Below, piece after piece: positions 1 to 28,382 of a stretch of DNA of 64,000 bases. The stretch covers positions 43,564,646 to 43,628,645 of the forward strand of contig OX463778.1 in NCBI GenBank assembly GCA_949825025.1. The letters are read 5' to 3'. Within the stretch, counting starts at the first letter, position 1, and every line of letters begins with the position of its first letter. The notes under the pieces are model-generated. The model was not told the origin of the DNA. It searched no databases and saw only the letters and a list, made by a program, of their open reading frames with translations. Both the position numbers and the translations under genes were made by a program. Origin of the DNA: Siphlonurus alternatus. Lineage: Eukaryota > Arthropoda > Insecta > Ephemeroptera > Siphlonuridae.

Positions 1-1378
1 ATTTAATATATTCAGATTTAAAGAAATCCGCCAGTTTTGCATAAATATATTAGACCAAAATGTGTGTTTTTTTTTATTATTCCTGCATAAATTAAAATAC
101 CACGAAGGGTTTTTGTTGTTACCTGCGGCTCCCGTCGGGTATTTCATGTAAATATCGTAACATCCGGTTGCATAATATGAATTCGCTATGAAAATATAAA
201 GCTGTATGTACATAATACTTCAATTTTTTACCGAATCAACCGTGTGATTCATTGTTATGCAATCCAAAATAGTGAAAATATCAAATTATGTCATGCAAAA
301 CTCTGTAGCATGGATTAGTAATCTAATGGAACTGCTTGGTTTATCAAATAAAATTAATAGTATTCTTGATAGTATTCTGCATTTTGCGAGTGTATTACGA
401 TATTTATTTTATTATCTCTTTCATGGGCACAAAAATTTAATATATACATATATGATTTTAACACAAAACCTCGATTTCGACGACACGATGAAACTTAGCA
501 AATTAGATTTTTCATAAAATCATAATAGCATATATAACGCTGCATAATTTATATTACAGCTTCAGGAAAAGATAAATTATGTTATTATACATATATAAAT
601 TTATATTACATACTACTGTATTTTTATACATGTGTGCCATGACGCAATATCAGATGAATAATTTTTAGCGCTTAAAATATTGGATAAGTGTCAGTATTTG
701 TGTTTTGCTTCCTGTGAAGTGTATTTTTGTTTCACGTGATTACAATGGAGTATCGTCCTCAATTTTTTTTATTGCAGAAATGGATAGAGGGTGCAAAGTT
801 ATGATACCCTGATTTTTTTCAGATTTTTTTGAGACCTGGAACTATTTTTAAAAAATTATTGAAAGTCCCTTTTGTGACGTCACGCGGCGGCAAGTCCTAT
901 CTTTTTCTTAAGGAGCGGCGTCTCGTGACGTCACGAAAAGGACTTTCAATAATTTTTTAAAAATAGTTCCCAGTCTCTAAAAAATCTGAAAAAAATCAGG
1001 GTAGCATAACTTTGCACCCTCTATCCATTTCTGCAATAAAAAAAAATGAGGACAATACTCTATAATCATCATCGTGTTCTTGCTAATTTCACTTTTTAAA
1101 CTGTACGTAATTCATAAATTTAGAATAAATATCAATTATAATAAAACTATACATTATTTTATTTTAAATAAATTCTTCAGTTGCCATTTATTTTACACAC
1201 GTCAACGTCACATTTCATTTTTTTTTATTATTGTTATTTTAATTTACGTTCAATTAAAAAAAAAATGCTCTGTCGAAATATTATACATCGCTGCGCACTC
1301 TTAAAAAAAATGTATTTAATCCGCAATGTAACAAGCAAGCTCGAGTGTGGCACTAACACACTGAATGTGTCCTGGTAG
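1..1378 (+). other. Intron upstream of the last carboxypeptidase Q exon
   Basis: AT-rich sequence ending in an AG (1377-1378) directly before the carboxypeptidase Q exon, so it is read as that gene's last intron, or the part of it inside the window. It holds one foldback element at 746-1063. No other coding signal was seen; the short open frames are AT-rich and lack known motifs. Confidence 0.6.
746..1063. mobile_element. Foldback MITE, family 1, copy 1
   Basis: Almost the whole 318 bp element is one inverted repeat. The left arm starts GGAGTATCGTCCTCA and the right arm ends TGAGGACAATACTC. Each arm carries the word ATTGCAGAAATGGATAGAGG or its complement, and a TGACGTCA palindrome close to the central loop. 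Three further copies lie at 24929-25260, 34848-35169 and 35374-35694. There is no coding capacity, so it is non-autonomous. The superfamily is not clear because the target-site duplication cannot be fixed by eye. Confidence 0.85.
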
Positions 1379-1588
1379 GACGGCGGCCCCGACATCTCAC
1401 TGTGGACGTCGAAGGGCGTGCCTGGCGCCAGTCTGATCAACGCCAACGAGCGCTACTTCTGGTTCCACCACTCTGCGGGTGATATGATGACGGTGGAGGA
1501 CCCGCGCGCCCTCGACCTGTGCACGGCACTCTGGGCGGTCGCCTCGTACGTCGTAGCAGACCTGAGCATCGCCCTGCCCAGAGAATGA
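1379..1588 (+). CDS. CPQ: Carboxypeptidase Q (plasma glutamate carboxypeptidase, M28 family), last exon
   Basis: The final 69 codons plus TGA of a carboxypeptidase Q-type M28 metallopeptidase, a secreted or lysosomal zinc dipeptidase. The exon opens after the AG at 1377-1378 and reads DGGPDISLW, then GVPGASL, then FHHSAGDMMTVEDP, and ends in WAVASYVVAD and LPRE. The GVPGASL / FHHS-GD-MTV-DP arrangement is diagnostic of the C-terminus of this family, and one His of the HHS motif is a conserved zinc ligand there. The rest of the protein, including the other metal ligands and the signal peptide, lies off the left edge. Entry in phase 0 is assumed from the GAC after the AG. Nothing is broken in the visible part. 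Confidence 0.88.
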   Translation, partial: DGGPDISLWTSKGVPGASLINANERYFWFHHSAGDMMTVEDPRALDLCTALWAVASYVVADLSIALPRE

Positions 1589-1712
1589 CCTCCATCTTGA
1601 TTCTTGGTGACCCCTGGCGAGAATTTAAAATATATACTCTCTACATCATACCTCTCTAGTTATTTTTATATTCACCCGTATATGTTTGATTTTTATCACC
1701 ATTACTATTATA

Positions 1713-1718
1713 AATAAA
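1713..1718 (+). other. Polyadenylation signal for carboxypeptidase Q
   Basis: AATAAA about 125 bases after the TGA, in AT-rich 3' UTR sequence. It is the first canonical hexamer downstream of the stop. Confidence 0.6.
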
Positions 1719-2226
1719 AATTTACATTTTGTTCGAAAATACTTGAATTTATTTCAACAGAATTATTTCCCATAATCTTATAGAAAATATATAAGGATAG
1801 AACCGATAGAAATGTAGCTTTTACGTAATGGATTTCAATGTGACGATCCTGATTATTTATTTGCAATAGATTCGATTGTTCTGTTCTCTCTTAGCAATCG
1901 AGAGACAATAATTAATTGAATTTAAATTAATGTTATACTGTAATAAAATTCTACTTTTTATTCGCAAAGTATTAACTCCAGACCTATAATTCTCGTTTCA
2001 TGCGACGTGAGTTTGTATAGTAAAGTATTATATAACAAAAAACCCGAGACCTCCTAACTTGCAAAGCTTAACGAATATTTTGCTCCATAATTATCTATAT
2101 ATTTTGGTGTATATTTTTTAATCATGATTGTAGCCCATTGCTGCAGGAGAGCCTGAAAAAAAACTTTTATAGTGCGTTAAAAAAGCTACAACGCTAAACT
2201 ATCAATTAAACCAGGTAGACTTTTAG

Positions 2227-2314
<88 letters not shown>

Positions 2315-3085
2315 ATATATAGATAACCATCATAGATAAATTTAAAATAATTATATACAGTACGTGTTATTAAATATTGCATAAAAAATAGATAAATAAA
2401 ATAGTAAATCAAAAAGTTCTTAAATTGGGATTATATCTTATATAATTCTCATTGAATCCAGTTTACCATAAAACATATTTTACATCCATCAATCACTGTT
2501 AAAAAACAGCACTTATTTTTTCAATAGTTTTATATACTTACTGTAAAAAAATGTTTTCGTAAAACTTTATTTGCCCTTGATTTAGATTATTTTACCGGAT
2601 CTAAATCATCTCGGAAATGTTTTGTGCTCGTCATCAACATCGTTAATATGTCCAACATTCGCGCTATTTTTTCCTGTGTTCTATCGGTTCCACTCGGCTG
2701 GGCAGCGGCTGCAGGCAACATGCAACTGCTGCGCAAAGTACTCGTACAATGAGAGCAGTGCACGGAGCGGTGGGAATTATGTGTCCTTCCCCGCCCAAGC
2801 GCACCGCATGACGCCGCCGATCGAGCGATGACCAAACCGAGCCTTGGCGAGCCAAGCGTCTGCTGGTATCAGAACTGCACCCTCTTTATAACGTCTTTCC
2901 TTTACTTCAATTTGACATAAGCAGCCTAGCACGAGACAACCACCACAAGGCCGTAACAAATTGAAGGTTGCCTCATTCACAATTTACTTATACTTTTTTA
3001 TTTTACGCTGAATTCTTTAAAAACATCCATGTATAATTTATATAAGAAAACGTCCTCTTAAAAAAAAAATTTGTTTGAGGGGGAG
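1719..3085. other. Intergenic region between carboxypeptidase Q and the cuticle gene
   Basis: Mostly AT-rich. It contains the (TC)n tract at 2229-2309 and a GC-richer island at about 2660-2900, some 200-450 bp upstream of the cuticle gene's TATA box, which could be its enhancer or proximal promoter. No convincing coding exon; the overlapping short frames on both strands in the island are compositional. Confidence 0.5.
2229..2309. repeat. (TC)n microsatellite
   Basis: About 40 uninterrupted TC units. Similar tracts occur at 46000-46052, 56635-56735 and 57343-57408. Confidence 0.97.
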
Positions 3086-3092
3086 TATATAA
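3086..3092 (+). promoter_or_regulatory. TATA box of the cuticle protein gene
   Basis: TATATAA inside GAGTATATAAGG, 56 bases before the ATG. This predicts a start near 3115-3120 and a short leader. TATA promoters are typical of strongly and stage-specifically expressed cuticle genes. Confidence 0.65.
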
Positions 3093-3147
3093 GGTGATTA
3101 CCATTGCTGTGGCCACCACAAAAGCTTGAACGTTGTTTGTAGTAGTG

Positions 3148-4050
3148 ATGGCTGGAGCCAGCAGTTTGCTCTTGGTTGTTGTGTGCGCGGCGGTGGCGAC
3201 AAGTGCCGGAAGGTTGTCGTCCAGCTTTTACCCGGTGCTTGATGATCAGTACCCCGCGCACTCGGGACCCATTGCCCTTCATAAAACATACGGAGAAGAG
3301 AAAGCCTACGGTGGCTTCCAGGATGGTGGACACCGTACAGCAGGATCAGGCTTCGGAGGAGCAGCGCAAGAGGCTGATTACTACGCAGATTCGGGCAAGA
3401 CGGGCAACTCTGGACACGAAAGTGCAACTGGCTTCGACCATAACCAGAAGTCCCAACATAAAAACCAAGATGATCAAGGATATTACGGTGACGTGAGTGG
3501 TGCTAAGAGTGCTTACGACGATGGCAGATCTTATCAAGGAGCTCGCAATTATGGACAGAAAGGACACAATACCCAAAATTCTGGTACACGTGGTGGACAT
3601 AAAAAAGGACATCATACTACTGGATTCAGTAATTCATATCATAAGGAAGAAAATGGCAAGAAATCAGAGTTTTATGATAGTCTAAATGATGAGGGTGATC
3701 ACTATAATTCCAAGGGTCAGGAGCAGGCTTACGCGGGACAGAATGCGGATGCCTACAAGGGTGGTCACCAGGACTCTGCGTTTAGGACAGACGCACGCGG
3801 CAAGCAGGGACACTACGGCGCTGGCAGTTCACTCGAGGACTCTCAGGGTCATAAGGGCGACTACGGCCGCCAGGACTTTTACGACAGGCAGGCAGGTTAC
3901 GGCCAGAAGGCTGCGCACGACGCCAACAGGCAAGGAGGAGGCTACTACGACGGTGGTGCCAAGCACAGCACCGGGGGCAGTCACGCAACCGCAGGCTTCT
4001 ACGGAGGTGCAGGGGCAGGACACCATGCTGGAGGAGGAGCCTACTATTAG
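3148..4050 (+). CDS. Secreted Gly/His/Tyr-rich cuticle-type protein (DUF4779-like)
   Basis: A 300-residue secreted protein read from the ATG at 3148; in-frame TTG upstream at 3133 is not a plausible eukaryotic start. Residues 1-20 form a signal peptide (SLLLVVVCAAVATSA, then GR). The mature chain is rich in Gly, His, Tyr, Gln, Asp and Lys, with repeated YGG, GHK and YYDGG words and no cysteine. Residues about 149-177 hold a GHKKGHHTTGF-N-YHKEE...FYD block resembling the conserved core of the DUF4779 arthropod family; this assignment is from memory. The end is GGGAYY. It is likely an extracellular cuticle or matrix protein, with His/Tyr residues available for cross-linking. It has no chitin-binding R&R motif, so it is not a CPR protein. 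A single coding exon is unusual, since many cuticle genes split the signal peptide. Confidence 0.82.
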   Translation: MAGASSLLLVVVCAAVATSAGRLSSSFYPVLDDQYPAHSGPIALHKTYGEEKAYGGFQDGGHRTAGSGFGGAAQEADYYADSGKTGNSGHESATGFDHNQKSQHKNQDDQGYYGDVSGAKSAYDDGRSYQGARNYGQKGHNTQNSGTRGGHKKGHHTTGFSNSYHKEENGKKSEFYDSLNDEGDHYNSKGQEQAYAGQNADAYKGGHQDSAFRTDARGKQGHYGAGSSLEDSQGHKGDYGRQDFYDRQAGYGQKAAHDANRQGGGYYDGGAKHSTGGSHATAGFYGGAGAGHHAGGGAYY

Positions 4051-4720
4051 AGAGGTACGTGCAGTGTCGTGTCATAAAGAAGTGTGTTCGTTGTTCTCTT
4101 GTTGTTGTATGCATTTTAAAAAGTAAAGATGGTATAATATATTTTGATTTTATTTTCAAATTATTTTCCCATGATGTGGATATCAGCAAAGTATATAATA
4201 TATTATTCACAAATTAGTAACTGAGCGTATATATATATTTTATGATATATTTAGCTGGAATTTCGGGTCTAAGTCTAAATTCTAGAAAGTTTCATTTTTT
4301 TTTTTTTAAATATATGAATTTATTTTTTTAATTATATTATATTTCTGTTTTTATTTTATAATATATTTTCTCAGAAAAATTATCAATTGGTCCTCAAACA
4401 TAATTGTGATAAATTATGTTGCTCACGCTCGACCTTTAATTTTCAGGACAGTCGATCGACCCTTCGACTCGCTCAACTATAATTCTTGCACGTGCCTCAA
4501 GCGTCGTCTTTTAAGTGATACCACCCCCACCCCTGCACTTTGACCCTCGACCCTCACCCCCAATAGTCAGCAAATAGTCGACCGCCGCCTCGCATCTCTG
4601 CGATAATAAGCACCTCCAAGTCCTGCGCGTCCCAACACCAAGTAGAAACCACAGTCATCGAAAAGCAAGACATTGTGTAAAATATAATCAGTATTGTATT
4701 AGTAAATTAAATATATATTA
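4051..4720 (+). other. Probable spliced 3' UTR of the cuticle protein gene
   Basis: Four bases after the stop a strong 5' splice site follows (AGAG, then GTACGT at 4055-4060). A matching acceptor TTAATTTTCAG ends at 4446 and opens a GC-richer stretch of about 250 bp. The simplest reading is an intron in the 3' UTR. The downstream stretch has open frames of at most about 30 codons, so it is not an obvious coding exon. Confidence 0.4.
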
Positions 4721-5765
4721 TTTATGAATCAATATTTTCTTTTATTGCCATGATATCAAACTAATCGTACAGCTATCTTCAAAAATATATTATAATGGGT
4801 GGTGGAGTAGCGCTTTCTTACTTTTATGAAACTTATATAAACTTTTATTTAGACCCTCCATAGCTCATATACGTATAAAAAAAAAAGACTGCTGCATGCA
4901 AAATAAGACAACAACATGGGTTGTATGATAATAATATTATACATTATATTTAATTTGCGGAAAAGGTTGATTTCATAGTTTAGCTTGGGGGAGGGGGGGG
5001 GGGAAACTGTTATCAGAAAGTGCACTTTTCCTTTTCTTGCTTCTGCATCTAGTAGTCTCATTTAAGACATTTAACCATAGAATGCATTTATATTTTTTTA
5101 ATTATTTGGTGACCTCGCCTTCAATTATTCACGTTTATGCTTAATATTTATTTTGTCCCCTTTTCTTCTTGTTCATTTTTTAATGAAAAACATAAAACTA
5201 ATTTAATTTACTTTCACTCTCGTTTCATGGTCACTTGTTTCAAAGTTTAAAACTATTATTAAAAAAAAAAAAACATTAATTGATTTTATTTTGAGATAAT
5301 TTTTATGCGTTGTTAATGTCACTTGGTACCAAATGAGGTTGTTGTTTTTTTAGTTGCCCGACTAGTTTTATTAATTTCATTGAAATTAAAGCATGGCTTA
5401 ATAGTTTTATATTACGTAAGATTCTTAATATTAACAAAATAGCATTGATATTATACAATATTTATATAATGTAATTAAGCTCTTTTATGACTTTCAGGTT
5501 ATTTCATGTTGTTAAACAGGATTCACTGAAGATTTCAAAAGTGTTACAAAACGACTGAGGACAATAATTGTCACTTTTATTATCATGAATATCAAGTGAT
5601 ATTTAATTAAGATTAATAAAAAAAATATATGAGCATGCTGACATTTAGTATTACATTTAGGAATGGTACATAAGGATTATTTGAATTTTAATTCTTGAAA
5701 GGCTAAAAGTATAAAAACACTACATTACAATACAACTATCAAAGCAGATAGTAAATATATATACT

Positions 5766-5921
5766 GGGCGCGATTCACGAAGCAGTTAGCCAGGTTTCTA
5801 ACCACGTTTAGCTTAACCACGTTTAACTAGGGTTGTTTAACACGTAAAACAGGTATAGTTAAACGTGGTTAAGGTAAACGTGGTTAGAAACCTGGTTAAC
5901 TGCTTCGTGAATCGCACCCAC
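5766..5921. mobile_element. Foldback MITE, family 2, copy A
   Basis: Inverted repeat with arms of about 65 bp that begin GCGATTCACGAAGCAGTTAG and continue through TTTCTAACCACGTTTAG. The arms flank a short loop. There is no coding capacity. A second copy lies 340 bp to the right. Confidence 0.85.
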
Positions 5922-6260
5922 TGTATCCATACATGCATATATGCACAGCTCATAATTATATTTATCCAGGTTTACATTTATTTTTTAAAACTTGAAGAAA
6001 ATAGCATGTCCTAGCTATTGATAATTATTTTATAATTATCTCAATAATAAAGTAGTACGTAGTTTGTTTAAACTAGCATACTAAATTTTAGCTTTAACTT
6101 ATCTTTTTCATTTTTAAATTTGTATTTTAATAGCGCTAATCCGATATCTAATACTTTTGAGGGATGAATAATATGACAATTTAAGCAGTTACATTCTGCT
6201 TGAAAATGTTGAAAAAAGTTGAAAGACTATGAAATCATTATAATGACTCAGGAAAACTAT

Positions 6261-6421
6261 GGGTGCGATTCACGAAGCATTTATCCAGGTTTCTAACCAC
6301 GTTTAGCTTAATCACGTTTAAATATACATTTTTTTTTTGCATGTTAAACCACCTATAGTTAAACGTGGTTAAGCTAAACGTGGTTAGAAACCTGGCTAAC
6401 TGCTTCGTGAATCGTGCTCAC
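6261..6421. mobile_element. Foldback MITE, family 2, copy B
   Basis: Same arms as copy A (GGGTGCGATTCACGAAGC, then TTTCTAACCACG and complement) with a different loop holding a T-run. The arms differ from copy A by only a few bases, so the two are recent relatives. Confidence 0.85.
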
Positions 6422-9400
6422 TGTACTGCTTGAATGATATTGGATGTTAGAAGTACCGTAAATTAAAATTGAAATTTCATTAAAACGTTTATAGAACTAA
6501 TTGATTTCACACTGGACAGAACTTTAAAATGAATTTTCAGCACGAATTTATGTAGATGATGATAAATTTCTGCATCCGTTCAAAAGATTTCAATTACATA
6601 AAACACAATGCAAATGTTAAACAGAGGTGATTTAGCTATAAAAATATGTATTCACTCAAATTAGCCTTGTTTATGTTAAAAAAAGAAAATCACATATAGT
6701 AACTGAAAAGTAGGCAACCCATTCTACACCAGTGTTCGAGGCGTTGCCTGCGTGGCGCGGCTTACATCATCAAGAGAACATTAATCTATTTGAAAACTAT
6801 TTAGGACACTCATGAAAATGTAATTGTTGAATCTATGATTTCGATTTAATTGTTTGGTAAGTTAAAAAATATATATACAAAATAATGACAAAGTTTTTAC
6901 GATATATTTTTCAAAACTATAGTCTGTGATAAATTTAATGTCGATCAATTTGTAATAACTATGAAACTGCTATTTCTTGTCTAAATTTTTATATAAATTG
7001 CGATGCATTGAACTTTGATTACATACCATTAAAATTATTGCTAAATAATTTATCTTTACAAAAAAATGTAATAATTTAAAATTTAATGAATAATAATTAT
7101 TGTATATTAGATAAAAAAAAATCAAAATCAACTTATTACTATTTTTTATTATTTTTTTTTTTTTATCATGAGGGTAATCTGTCTGACCTAATGAATAGTT
7201 TGTCTACGTAAAGGGACGAAAGGGGAAGGGATTTAGACTTAATAAGGAAACTAAATGCGTGATATGCATGTGTAATGCAGCAAGGCTCGCGGACTGGGCT
7301 GCGGCTGCGTAACAGGTAGATATATCAGGTTTGGAGCGAGTGTGCTAGGCTCTTGCCAGGTACAGGTGGCACGAAGGCGCGAGGGAAGACGAAAAACTCA
7401 GTGGTGAGCGAGAGAGCATTCAAAGACCACCTATGACGTCGCGGTTACATGGGGTACAAATCAACAAACTACTATACAATGTGACCATCAACCCTCTGCG
7501 GGGAACTCGATAAGGATTTTTAATTAAAAAAAAGGTAAAGTGACTCATTTGTACAATTTATCTTAATAACAAACTTGTAGTATATAACCATAGTAACTAA
7601 CATTTACGACAGTATAAACATAATTTAGTTTTCAAAAATAAGTACCATAGCATTGAGTTTACAAAATAAACATATAATATGATAATTATGTTTTTGGGTT
7701 TTATTGTTTTCTATATTGTTATTAATAAATTGAAGCCTAAAGTTAAAAACAATATAGTTGTTAATTTTATTTTCATTGCTTGTATTCCTAATATGTTTTT
7801 TTGTCTTTCAAAACTTAATTTTTCATTTGTCAGTTTGGTTATATATGTTTGTTTTTTGGTGGATGGGCAAGCGCATGATGTAAGTGGGTGGTAGAAAGGC
7901 CCACGCGGATATTCTCACTTGGAGGAAGGAAGAAGGTCCGTCCGGGTTAGCCCACTTTAGTACCGTGATATCCGGCTGCAGCTCGGCGGGTTAACCGCAC
8001 CAGCCTTGTATAGCGGCTTGCCCAAATCTTGCAGATCATTCAACTCCTCCCTCGCATTCCTGCTGGACTTGGGTAATCTTCTTATCGACTTATCACTCCC
8101 TTCTCTGTCACGTCAGCGACAAGCCCCACAAATGCAAGAGGATTACAATATATACGCGTACCGAGTTTTTCCAACGACACCACAATTACCGCATAATACT
8201 GAAACATAGAACTAAATCCTCTTATGTTCTATGCTATTGTTTTTTTTACTGATATTTTGTTGTCTCGGATTTAAGGATTAAAATATGTAAAGTAATATAT
8301 TATACAAAATATATTATTCATGAAAATTTAGCTTTTATCTGTTCAGTGAAACAGAACAATATACAGTTATACGTTATACTTGTATTACAGCATATATATT
8401 AATTATTATTATTATATAGGTATACAAAATAGAATGAAGTTATATTTTAAATTTAAAATAATTAATGTACTTGATAAAATATGCTGAATGAATTAGAAAT
8501 ATAATCTTACGTTGTTTGGTTTTAAATTTTCATGCATTACATTCTCGTGCTTGATAATTTTCTATGCTCAATTTTATTAATAACAGCTACTTTTGAAAAC
8601 ATCGTTTTTATGGTTAAATTTGGTAAAAATATTTAGTGAAGATCGTTTTTTTGCGTGTACCATTCGAGCATTCAAGTCTTGATATTTTAAATTTAATTAA
8701 ACATGTTAAGGCTTTCACACCCTTCAATTTCATATTTTTTACCCTGTTTGTTCTAGTTCAAAATGAAGACTTAATTGTAGCTATAATTGCAGCAATTGCA
8801 TGTCTGAGGTGACGGTTAGGTATTATAACGGTTCCACTGATACAAATATAAAGTTGAATAGAAACTTTCATGTCTGGGACACGAAGCAATTAAAGCGATC
8901 CTGCAAGGTATTTCTAGACTATTATGTGGAGCAGGCGCCGATGTTAGTGGTAGTAGATTTAACAATTAAATCGTGTTCTTAGTGAGCAAAGAGAAATTGA
9001 GGTAACTAAGTCATAAATTTAAATGCTACATAATATGCAACAAAAACTGTATTTTTTTAACTTTGACTTTTAAACTAGTTATTGAGAAACTTTGTATTTT
9101 ATTATTATCATTATTATTATTCAATTTTGATAATGCGAATCAAAATTTTGAAAATTTAGCAATATCTCAACTGCTGTAAGAAATAAAATTTTATACTTCT
9201 TGTTAAATAATTTGCTTTCATGAAAACGATGACATGCAACATTTTTGAGATATTATCAAAGTTCAATAACTTGTTTATTTATTTTTTGGCAACGTAGCAA
9301 AATAAGTAAAAAAAAAAATGCTATTTTTTATATGTAGATAAACTGAACATACCTTAATATGGAATATTTTAAGTTATGAAAAAAAAAGAAAGATGTATAA

Positions 9401-10435
9401 AAAGCTTCAACATTAATCAATTTAATTAAGTGCCTTCACTGACCTACCGAAACTGCTCATTAGTGAGCTTTGCCTTCAATGTATGTAAATAACGTATCCT
9501 TAATTACTGCCTCATGTTGAGAATAATGATAACTTACCTTACACCTTTAATACACTCACCGTTAAAACAAACGCTAGACTAGAAATTCAGGGCGTCAAAC
9601 AGCTAGTCTTTCAACCTATTCCTTGTGACCATCGAAATTGTCAAATCAAGTGGGATAAAAAATATCACCCTGAAATTTGAAATGAAGTAATCGTTTCGTT
9701 CAAAAAATAAATAATATTATTGCTTAGAAAGTTGCCCCTCGGAGGTGCAATGTTATGTTCTGTCTAATTTCTCCCAGGGTGTACAATAACACGGATACAG
9801 AAAATTGATGACTGATATGTCATCAGCAGGCTATTTCTCAATTTGTGGTTAACTAAAATATTGCGGTATTTTTCACACATTCCTAACTATATGATTTGTA
9901 ATAAAGTTAATAAGCAAGTTTATTTAAGATACTAAATTGTTGACAAAATAATGACGTTGAACTCTGGAAAATTTTATGACTCAAAAACAGCCTCGAGGAA
10001 AAATAGAAATAACTTGTTAAATGGTGAGACTGCATGAACGTTCTTCCCATTCTTAGAAAATAATATATAGAAGTAAAAACTAAATTTTCTTAGTTATAAA
10101 CGTCAATTTTACTTAAAAAATGTAGGTAATAGCCGGAAGTTTTAACATTTTAAATAGTCTTATTACGAACTTCAAAGTAATTTTAAGACATTCTGAACAC
10201 TGAAATTTTAAACAGTGCAGCGAGGTTAAAATTCCCATTATAATTTTTATATCTCCGTAAAATTTCAATTTTAAATAATGACTGGAGATTGTTTTCAACT
10301 TAATACAATATTTCCAGATTTTTTAAAATTGTGGGGTTGGTTGATTTGAATGGAACTATCGCCGAGGTTAAAGAATTTCCATGACGAATTACGGAATTAT
10401 TTTCTCTAGTTTTACAAGAGACCTTGTGTTTCAGG

Positions 10436-27101
<16,666 letters not shown>

Positions 27102-27492
27102 TCCGCCAAGTTCGGATCAGCAGCAGCAGTAGCAACTCACGTACAAATCACTGTCTCCGGCCCAGGAGAGAGTGGTACAAATTCAAGAGAACTTCCGGTA
27201 CAGCACATGCCTTAGTGTACCTGGTGCATTATAGAGGTACAAAATATGCTAACAATGTTCACGGGGGAATTTATAAAACAAAAAATTTAAAAACAAGGTT
27301 AGTGTTCTGATTTAGATGCATTAACTATCCCTTAGGTTTTAGTCCTCTGCTATCTAGTTGGTTTATTCTCTTAGCTAGCCTGTTTTCTTTAATAATGTAT
27401 AAAGCTGAGAAACCTGTGCCCACTCAGCTAGCCCACTGTACAACTAGGTTAAATGTGTGTAATTAATGTAATTATTGTACTTCTATGTTTAA

Positions 27493-27498
27493 AATAAA
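27493..27498 (+). other. Polyadenylation signal for wengen
   Basis: AATAAA about 390 bases after the TGA, giving a 3' UTR of roughly 400 bases. Confidence 0.55.
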
Positions 27499-28382
27499 TA
27501 CTTCAAAAAATTACAATGCTTTTCTCAACTTCTTGTTCAGTTATACCTGTAGTAAATTTTAAAAATAAAGTTATAATATGCTTCAATCAATTGATTCACT
27601 AGTAATTTCAATTTACAATATTAAACTGTTGCTAGGCAAATATTGCCTTAATTATTATATTATAAAATATAATTAGTTCATATTTTTACAAATAAAAATC
27701 TACTTTTAAAAAAAATGAATAAATAAATAAACATTAAATTAATTTTGTTACATTGTTCACTGAATTTAAAGTTATTAGAAAATTGGTATCGTTAAAGACA
27801 ATTTTATTCAGAATAAAAAATTACACAAGAAATTAAAAAGCAAATTATTATAAATAAATTTTATTGGTATTTTTAGATACAGCCGTTGCTGGAATCACTT
27901 TCAATAAGACATGCTGAGAAAGAAACGATAGTGCTGGTAGTGATTTAACTACATGCTTGGCACTGGAAAGTGTGTTTTATAAAATGTTAATATTTTTCTA
28001 TCCCAATTATATCAATCAACCATATTATTAGTAAGTCTTTTACACTAAAAAAATTAAAAATACTAGCAGTTTGTCAAATCAAAGAAGATAAAAAAAAAGT
28101 GGAAACAGAACTAATAGTGACATAGATACCCAACATAAATTGCCGATTAGGCATATTCAGGTGATGATTATGGAGTATTAAGTTAACTTTTCGTTTGATT
28201 TTTTTTTTTATTTAACTTTTCCATATTGTTCTATAAAGTGAGCAGAGTAATGAATTAAAGTCAGATAATTAAATACATTGAGTAATTATGTCCAAGTTAA
28301 GTATATATTATATTTAACTGTTCAGTTCAATCTGTCTGGAGTTTGTTGAGCTGACAGACACGGCATTGTGCAATACAAGATA
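27499..28382. other. Region between the convergent wengen and HARS1 3' ends
   Basis: AT-rich spacer under 1 kb separating the two tail-to-tail genes. It includes the HARS1 3' UTR at its right end. Nothing else recognised. Confidence 0.55.
28207..28212 (-). other. Polyadenylation signal for HARS1
   Basis: AATAAA on the minus strand about 170 bases beyond the HARS1 stop, in an A-rich context. Confidence 0.5.

Larger units (their letters stand above)
4721..10434. other. Intergenic region or 5' part of the wengen transcription unit
   Basis: AT-rich, with two foldback elements at 5766-5921 and 6261-6421. GC-richer islands occur at about 7200-7500 (with donor-like CAGTG/GTGAGC near 7402) and 7890-8170. 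Either could hold the non-coding first exon of wengen, because the first coding exon begins with an acceptor. No coding exon recognised. Confidence 0.45.

Noticed and set aside
3346..4210. Other frames within the cuticle gene (89-146 codons)
   Set aside because: Shadows of the Gly/His-rich coding frame; no signal peptide or domain.
7238..8210. Possible coding exons in GC-richer islands upstream of wengen
   Set aside because: No frame longer than about 70 codons with an ATG and splice support; kept only as candidate leader exons or regulatory DNA.
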